54,406 nt of DNA, from NCBI GenBank assembly GCA_903882935.1, contig CAIRZB010000101.1:1-54406 (forward strand), given 5' to 3'. The position numbers and the translations under genes are program-made. The notes beneath the pieces are model-generated. The model was not told the DNA's origin and searched no databases. It worked only from the letters and a program-made list of their open reading frames with translations. Positions 49,968 through 54,406 of the stretch are shown one piece after another; position 1 is the stretch's first letter, and each line of letters begins with the position of its first letter. This stretch comes from an uncultured Parafilimonas sp. GTDB taxonomy: Bacteria > Bacteroidota > Bacteroidia > Chitinophagales > Chitinophagaceae.

Positions 49968-51173
49968 TTAAAGATGAAGGCTTTCTATTATTTGCTTCCC
50001 AATCTTACTAATGACAGGAACAGCCACTGAATTCCCAAATTGTTGATATGCCGATTTTTTGCTAGGATGGAATTTAAATGTCTCTGGGAAGCCCTGTAAG
50101 CGAGCGCATTCTCTCGGAGTTAGCATTCTTGGATTTTGGTCAAGCTGTGGAACGAGACACTCTTTTCCATCTTTGTAATATCTGGCGACGATAGTATTTG
50201 ACGGCCTGTTTAAATCCGCTAACGAAACTGTAAAACCAGTTCCTCGGTCTTTATTTCTTTTACTCCTTTTTATGTGACCAGTCCACATTGCATCCGATAT
50301 TGTATAATTATTTGGCACGCTTTCCTCCAAATAATCTTTTAGCTTTTTTGATATGCCTTTAAAGTCTGGAAATTCGAAATTTATTTGTGGATTTTTAAAA
50401 CATATCATGTAAGTCCTTTCCCGTCTTTGAGGTACTTCCGTCTCTGCGTTTATTATTTTTGAAAAAAAGGAGTATCCAATTTCCTTAATCATCCGTTCTA
50501 TGGTTGCGAACGTATTTCCACCGTCATGAGATTTTAGGTTTTTTACATTTTCAAGAAATAGTACTTGCGGCTGATGTTTAGCAGCTATCTTAATTATTTC
50601 AAAGAATAGATTCCCTTGAGTCGGATGGTCGAACCCGTGTTGCAAGCCTAGGAAGTTTCTTGCCGATACTCCAGCGCGGCTAAAGGGCTGACAGGGGAAC
50701 CCTGCGCATAAAATATCAAACTTTTGCGGAATTAATTTTTGAATTTCTTGTTTTGTAATGTCACCAAAAGGAATATCCCCGTAATTAAGCCTATAGGTTT
50801 GTTTCGCGGCTTTGTCCCATTCTGAACTAAATACACATTTTCCGCCCAGGTTTTGTAATGCCATTCTAAAACCGCCAATACCTGCAAATAAATCAATAAA
50901 CGTAAATTTTTCTTCACCCCAAGACGGCCCGGGAAAGGGAACATTAGCTCTAATTTCAATTAGGTATTCCTGAATAGCCTCTTCAACCATTAAATGTTTA
51001 AATCCATTTAAACCATGAAGGTTTTCTTCAAAATATTTTCGGGCGACAGCTTGCGATTTATTTGCAAGAGCATCGTAATGTGTTAGTAAAGTCTCTTCAA
51101 GTGTAAAATCAGCATTCTTTTTGCTATTGCCAATTTCTCCATACGTTTTCAAATTAACTTTTGCACCTTTCAC
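49968..51173 (-). CDS. DNA (cytosine-5-) methyltransferase
   Basis: This 401-residue C5-cytosine methylase transfers a methyl group from S-adenosylmethionine to cytosine in the site cut by the partner nuclease. The motifs appear in order: I FIDLFAGIGGFR, IV GFPCQPFSRAG (catalytic cysteine), VI FLENVKNL, VIII QRRERTYMI, IX RPSNTIVARYY, X YQQFGNSVAVPVI. An N-terminal extension of about 85 residues precedes motif I. The target-recognition part lies around 270-330. Recognition sequence is not readable. It overlaps the controller gene by four bases (ATGA). Confidence 0.95.
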   Translation of the reverse strand: MKGAKVNLKTYGEIGNSKKNADFTLEETLLTHYDALANKSQAVARKYFEENLHGLNGFKHLMVEEAIQEYLIEIRANVPFPGPSWGEEKFTFIDLFAGIGGFRMALQNLGGKCVFSSEWDKAAKQTYRLNYGDIPFGDITKQEIQKLIPQKFDILCAGFPCQPFSRAGVSARNFLGLQHGFDHPTQGNLFFEIIKIAAKHQPQVLFLENVKNLKSHDGGNTFATIERMIKEIGYSFFSKIINAETEVPQRRERTYMICFKNPQINFEFPDFKGISKKLKDYLEESVPNNYTISDAMWTGHIKRSKRNKDRGTGFTVSLADLNRPSNTIVARYYKDGKECLVPQLDQNPRMLTPRECARLQGFPETFKFHPSKKSAYQQFGNSVAVPVISKIGKQIIESLHL

Positions 51174-51415
51174 AACTTACCTCCTTTGTTTTTTATGATG
51201 AAAGAAGGTGTATTAAAAAAATCGCTTAAATCCATCTCTAGGCCATGGCAAACAACTTTCTCAAGGGTCGTAATGGATATGCTTCGTCTAGCATTTTCAA
51301 TATGATTCATGAAAGTGCGGTCAATGTCAGCTTTAAAAGCAACCGCTTCCTGTGTGAGGTTTTTTTCTGTGCGCAATTCCTTTATGCGCAACCCAATTCG
51401 AACTTTAATATCCAT
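51170..51415 (-). CDS. XRE-type controller (C) protein of the restriction-modification system
   Basis: This 81-residue helix-turn-helix protein has the XRE fold: RIGLRIKELRTEKNLTQEAV, AFKADIDRTFMNHIENARRS and ISITTLEKVVCHGLEMDLSD. C proteins bind C-boxes before their own gene and delay nuclease expression until the methylase has protected the host DNA. The controller is the first gene of the transcript, overlapping the methylase gene by four bases. A large palindrome with C-box-like elements starts eight bases upstream of the start codon, which strongly supports autoregulation. Confidence 0.92.
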   Translation of the reverse strand: MDIKVRIGLRIKELRTEKNLTQEAVAFKADIDRTFMNHIENARRSISITTLEKVVCHGLEMDLSDFFNTPSFIIKNKGGKL

Positions 51416-51422
51416 TTAGTAA

Positions 51423-51475
51423 AAGTGGAAAACGTGACTAATAGTACATTGTACTATTAGTCACGTTTTCCACTT
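51423..51475 (-). promoter_or_regulatory. Perfect 25-bp palindromic operator of the C protein
   Basis: The left arm AAGTGGAAAACGTGACTAAT with AGTAC, the three-base centre ATT, then the exact reverse complement on the right: 25 bp per arm without a mismatch. Inside are GACTAATAGT and ACTATTAGTC, each resembling a C-box half (GACTnnnAGTC). It ends seven bases before the controller's start. As RNA it could also form a hairpin without a U-tract, so an operator role is preferred. Confidence 0.8.
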
Positions 51476-51605
51476 GTGGATAAAAATTTTAGCAATTTAA
51501 TTAAGCACTTCGCTTTTGTTACGCTCTTCTTAACTTCTTTTGCCTTTCCCCTCCCCCAATTCCCATTTCCTCCGTAAGTTGCCGCCGCACAAAAAGGCAG
51601 CGTAT

Positions 51606-52793
51606 ATGAAAAAACTGTGTTTATATGTAATAGGTTTATGTATGGCATGTACAGTGTTCGCGCAAACGGGCGGGCCGGTATTGCAAAAAGTATCCGAAAC
51701 GCTGGTGTTCCCCATGCAGCCGCAGCATACCCATGGCAGCAGTATTGTGGCCCTGCCCAATGGGGATGTGCTGGCGGCATGGTTTCAGGGCAGTGGCGAG
51801 CGCACCGCCGACGATGTTAAAATTATGGGGGCAAGGCTGCGCAAAGGGGCCAAGGCCTGGGGTACGCCCTTTGTAATGGCCGACACTTACGGCCTGCCCG
51901 ACTGCAACCCGGTGCTTTTTTTAAACAGCCGCAATAAACTGTTTCTGGTATGGATAGCTGTGCAGGCCCACCGGTGGGAGTGTAGCGTGCTGCGGTACCG
52001 CACATCGGTACAGTATACCGATACCGCCGCATCTGTTTGGAACTGGCAGGACAATATTTTGCTAAGCCCCAACGACAGTTTTGCCGTGGAAACCGCGGCC
52101 AAGTTTAAACAACTGGTGCCGAATACCAGCGGCTCCGGCAGCTACGCACCACGCTACGACGATATGGTTATAGAAGCCAGCCGCGATTTTGCCAAACGCA
52201 GCACCGGCTGGATGACACGTATTAAACCGCTGCGCCTGGCGGGCGGCCGCATATTGCTGCCGTTGTATTCTGACGGGTTTAATATGTCGCTGGTGGCCAT
52301 CTCCGACAACGACGGCGACACATGGCGGACCAGCCTGCCCATTGTTGGCAGGGGCAACGTACAGCCGGCCTTAGTGCAAAGTAAAAACGGCCATATTGTG
52401 GCCTACATGCGGGATAATGGCGATGAACCCAGCCGGGTGCAGGTAAGCGAATCTGCCGACAGCGGCTACATCTGGAGCGCCGCGCAAAAAACAAACATAC
52501 CCAATACCGCCAGTGTGGAACTGTTGGCCTTGCAAGACGGCCGCTGGGCTTTTGTGGGCGACGACGAGGACGACGGGCGCTACCGCCTAAGCCTGTGGCT
52601 TAGCAACGACGAGGGCAAAACATGGCAATGGAAACGAACCTTGGAAAACGTACCGAAAGACACAGGCAGTTTCTCCTACCCCTGTCTCATACAAACCGCA
52701 GACGGGCTGCTGCACATCAGCTATTCCTACTCCTTGGAGAAGCAGGGCGAGGCCATAAAATATGTGGTCGTTGACCCGAAGGCGATACAGTAG
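51606..52793 (+). CDS. Secreted sialidase-like (BNR-repeat) protein
   Basis: This 395-residue protein has a signal peptide (MKKLCLYVIGLCMACTVFA/Q). It has a six-bladed propeller of the sialidase superfamily. Asp-box motifs are seen in SDNDGDTWRTS (near 240) and SNDEGKTWQWK (near 340), with a degenerate one in SESADSGYIWS. Other recognisable parts are HGSSIVALPNGDVLAAWFQG and LPLYSDGFNMSLV. Relatives (BNR_2 domain) include exo-alpha-sialidases and unrelated glycan-binding hydrolases, so activity is uncertain; the arginine triad was not mapped. The ATG at 51606 precedes the signal peptide directly. Its frame continues upstream for 22 unrelated codons. Confidence 0.88.
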   Translation: MKKLCLYVIGLCMACTVFAQTGGPVLQKVSETLVFPMQPQHTHGSSIVALPNGDVLAAWFQGSGERTADDVKIMGARLRKGAKAWGTPFVMADTYGLPDCNPVLFLNSRNKLFLVWIAVQAHRWECSVLRYRTSVQYTDTAASVWNWQDNILLSPNDSFAVETAAKFKQLVPNTSGSGSYAPRYDDMVIEASRDFAKRSTGWMTRIKPLRLAGGRILLPLYSDGFNMSLVAISDNDGDTWRTSLPIVGRGNVQPALVQSKNGHIVAYMRDNGDEPSRVQVSESADSGYIWSAAQKTNIPNTASVELLALQDGRWAFVGDDEDDGRYRLSLWLSNDEGKTWQWKRTLENVPKDTGSFSYPCLIQTADGLLHISYSYSLEKQGEAIKYVVVDPKAIQ

Positions 52794-52818
52794 GGGAATT
52801 GCTTTCTCATATTCGCGT

Positions 52819-52904
52819 TCGCGGCTTGGCGCCTTTGCGCGAGTTAAATTGCATCCGCCACAGGCGGGGCTACTATTTTTCGCGCAAAGACGCCAAGGCA
52901 CAAA
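52819..52904 (+). repeat. Hairpin repeat GCGCAAAGACGCCA type, copy 1
   Basis: The arms GGCGCCTTTGCGCGAG and TCGCGCAAAGACGCCAAGG flank a small inner hairpin (CCGCCACAGGCGG). A related copy is at 53016-53098. It lies in the 378-base gap between the sialidase and DUF6515-like genes. Confidence 0.7.
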
Positions 52905-53015
52905 GTAGGTGGTTGTTGGCCCGAAGAGCATAACGCAGTGTGCCAACACAAAAAATAGAAAAGGGGTTTGATGGTTATTGCAACAAACCTCTTTGACGTA
53001 TATTGATGTGGCATG

Positions 53016-53098
53016 TTTTTTGGCGGCTTTGCGCGACTAAAATTGCCTCCGCCGATGGCGGCGCCTTAGGGTTCACGCAAAGAGGCCAAGGCGCAAAC
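53016..53098 (+). repeat. Hairpin repeat GCGCAAAGACGCCA type, copy 2
   Basis: TTTTTTGGCGGCTTTGCGCG pairs with CACGCAAAGAGGCCAAGGCG, and the inner hairpin CCGCCGATGGCGG is conserved in structure but not sequence. It is a second copy of the 52819 unit, about 200 bases later. Confidence 0.7.
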
Positions 53099-53171
53099 AA
53101 CAGCCAGAGGAAAAGACGCTGCAAGCTGAAAAAAATCACTCAATCTTAGTATAAATAAGCCTTGGATGCAA

Positions 53172-54056
53172 CTATTGCACCTGCACAACCTCGTACGCAT
53201 CTTGCCCATCAACCTGTGTAGGCAGGTAGTACACGCCATTGTAGCGCAGGTAGCTAACGCCGCCCAGGTTGGTGGCCACAGCACCGTCAGGCAGGTTGTA
53301 CACCACCGCGCCGTTGGGTGCCTGCACCACTTGGTAGCCCGCATCTGTTTGGGCATAAAAGGTGCCGCCGTAATAATAGGTGTCAATGCCGCCGGCATTT
53401 ACCACTTGGTAGCCCTCAGGCAAAACGGCAATGGTGGCACCAATAGGTGGTGCCACGGCACGGTAACCGCCATTGTACGGCTGGTAATACACGCCTTGGT
53501 AGTAGCGGTACTGCGCATTTTCAATGGACAGTAACACCGCATCAGCCGCAAGTGATGCCATAAAATACCCAAACGGGTGCCAATACGGCCCGTAATGGTA
53601 GCCAATGTATGGGTGGTAATAATAACTGTGGTAGGTGTAGTACCGGTGGCCGCCATACAGGTAGGGCGGGCGGCTATACACCGCATAATGGTAGGCCGGC
53701 CTGTAGCTGGGGTGGTACCCGTACGAGCCACGGAAGGTTGGCCTGCGGTTTACCACCGTAGTGCGGTTAATTACCGTGCGGTTGTTAACCACTGTGCGGC
53801 TGGCAGGTTGGCGGTTAACGGTAGCAGCACGGTTATAGGCTGGCCTGCTGGCAGGCGGCGTATGGGTAACCGGGGCCGAATACCTTACTGGTGCAGAACG
53901 CCGCACCGGCGCAGACTGCCTTGCTGGGGCCGATCTGCTAAACGACGAAGAACGGCCGCCACCCCTGCCCCGTTGTGCAGAAACAGTGTGTTGGCTAAAC
54001 ATTAAACACAGCAGGGTAGCCAAAATAGCAACCCCTGCTTTTTTAAAGGTTTGCAT
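53172..54056 (-). CDS. Secreted DUF6515-like protein
   Basis: This is a 294-residue exported protein with a signal peptide (cleavage near VSA/Q). Residues about 28-110 are rich in serine, arginine, proline and alanine with repeating SAPVR blocks and RTVVNNRTVINRTTVVNRRP. Residues 110-170 are strongly tyrosine/histidine-rich (YHPSYRPAYHYAVYSRPP), probably membrane-active or coil-forming. From about 172 a compact domain has repeated Y-x-G-x-Y-Y strands (YYQGVYYQPYNGGYRAV, YYYGGTFYAQ, RYNGVYYLPT), which resembles the DUF6515 type. Its function is unknown. It stands alone near the window edge. Confidence 0.75.
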   Translation of the reverse strand: MQTFKKAGVAILATLLCLMFSQHTVSAQRGRGGGRSSSFSRSAPARQSAPVRRSAPVRYSAPVTHTPPASRPAYNRAATVNRQPASRTVVNNRTVINRTTVVNRRPTFRGSYGYHPSYRPAYHYAVYSRPPYLYGGHRYYTYHSYYYHPYIGYHYGPYWHPFGYFMASLAADAVLLSIENAQYRYYQGVYYQPYNGGYRAVAPPIGATIAVLPEGYQVVNAGGIDTYYYGGTFYAQTDAGYQVVQAPNGAVVYNLPDGAVATNLGGVSYLRYNGVYYLPTQVDGQDAYEVVQVQ

Positions 54057-54129
54057 ATGTGTTGTTATTTTTGTTTTTTAAATAAACGGTTGCCAGTACA
54101 CCAGTTGCAAATTGGTGCAATGCAATAGG

Positions 54130-54137
54130 CAAAAATA
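54130..54137 (-). promoter_or_regulatory. Probable -7 box for the DUF6515-like gene
   Basis: TATTTTTG on the minus strand fits TAnnTTTG. No -33 box at 19-21 bases. It would give a leader of about 65 bases. Confidence 0.35.
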
Positions 54138-54266
54138 TGGTGTTTATTATATATGTTTTTGCTAATAACCTGAGTTCGATTAATAATTTGTAAAAAAATT
54201 TGTCAATCATAAGAAAAGTACTTATATTTAAGTATCTGACATTCAAATATTTAAATACGTTTCTGT

Positions 54267-54406
54267 ATGATTGACTTTGATAAAATTACAGATATTTTTT
54301 GTCTAGTGGATGAATTTTGTAATGATTTTGAGAGGACGACCGAACCCTTCCTGCTAGGAAAGCCTTCAAAACGCCCTGCGGTGATGTCAAAAAGCGAAGT
54401 AATTTG
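54267..54406 (+). CDS. IS982-family transposase, N-terminal fragment (cut by window edge)
   Basis: The frame starts at ATG 54267 and runs off the window. It encodes MIDFDKITDIFCLVDEFCND and, further on, PFLLGKPSKRP and VMSKSEVI. The DKITDIFCLVDEFC start and the later MSKSEVI segment are hallmarks of IS982-family DDE transposases. The upstream AT-rich region (54190-54266) may hold the left end of the element, but I could not fix the inverted repeat. Confidence 0.8.
   Translation, partial: MIDFDKITDIFCLVDEFCNDFERTTEPFLLGKPSKRPAVMSKSEVI

Noticed and set aside
52794-53171. CRISPR-like array in the repeat region
   Set aside because: There are only two hairpin units, with different inner sequence and no regular short repeats or spacers. 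No cas genes are present in the window.

Overview
The window reads as chromosomal DNA of a Bacteroidota member, probably Chitinophagales or a near relative. The evidence is a type IX secretion cargo (four PKD-type repeats, gliding-motility C-terminal domain) followed by a PorP/SprF-family gene, a batB-batC pair, two tandem ClpP paralogues before ClpX, and Bacteroidota promoters. The promoters fit TTTG or TTTC, 19-20 bases, then TAnnTTTG or TAnnTTCG. They are clearest before tRNA-Leu, lpdA and ppc. Ribosome-binding sites are mostly absent, with one strong exception (31161-31168). Both edges lie inside transposase genes: the 3' end of an IS4-type gene at 3-125 and the 5' end of an IS982-type gene at 54267-54406. 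The piece may therefore be a contig bounded by repeated insertion sequences.

Layout. 0.4-13 kb: a secreted TPR protein with a DUF2723-like C-terminal region, purD, a POT peptide transporter, a glycosyltransferase, a zinc metallopeptidase, a class D beta-lactamase-like lipoprotein with altered catalytic motifs, batB-batC, and a reverse-strand cluster with an AmgK-like kinase fused to a RapZ C-terminal domain, a small secreted protein and a MurU-like nucleotidyltransferase. 13-22 kb: tRNA-Leu(TAG), then a protein quality-control block (tig, a 57-residue ORF, clpP, clpP, clpX), a membrane methyltransferase-like protein, an HhH protein, an MBL hydrolase, a MazG-like protein, and divergent dtd and arfB. 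22-37 kb: a flippase, a GNAT-like protein, recG, the type IX cargo with its PorP/SprF partner, gpsA, small conserved-type genes, an APC permease and a GH13 enzyme. 37-46 kb: accB-accC, efp, an RRM protein, lpdA and ppc, which form a central-metabolism and translation block. 46-54 kb: accessory DNA with a zeta-toxin-like pair, an orphan antitoxin with a truncated toxin, an amidohydrolase, a controller-methylase-HNH restriction-modification operon under a large palindrome, a sialidase-like protein, repeat hairpins and a DUF6515-like protein.

Most notable: (1) the beta-lactamase-like lipoprotein keeps the nucleophile serine but has lost the other catalytic motif residues; (2) EF-P carries arginine at the loop tip, in a context resembling the rhamnosylated EF-P subfamily; (3) the sugar kinase-RapZ fusion is clustered with a MurU-like enzyme, suggesting feedback-regulated cell-wall sugar salvage; (4) a 25-bp perfect inverted repeat in front of the controller gene contains two C-box-like elements; (5) a GC-rich interspersed repeat supplies the stop codon of two unrelated genes and the start region of a third.

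No search tools were available. All family names rest on motif recognition by eye.
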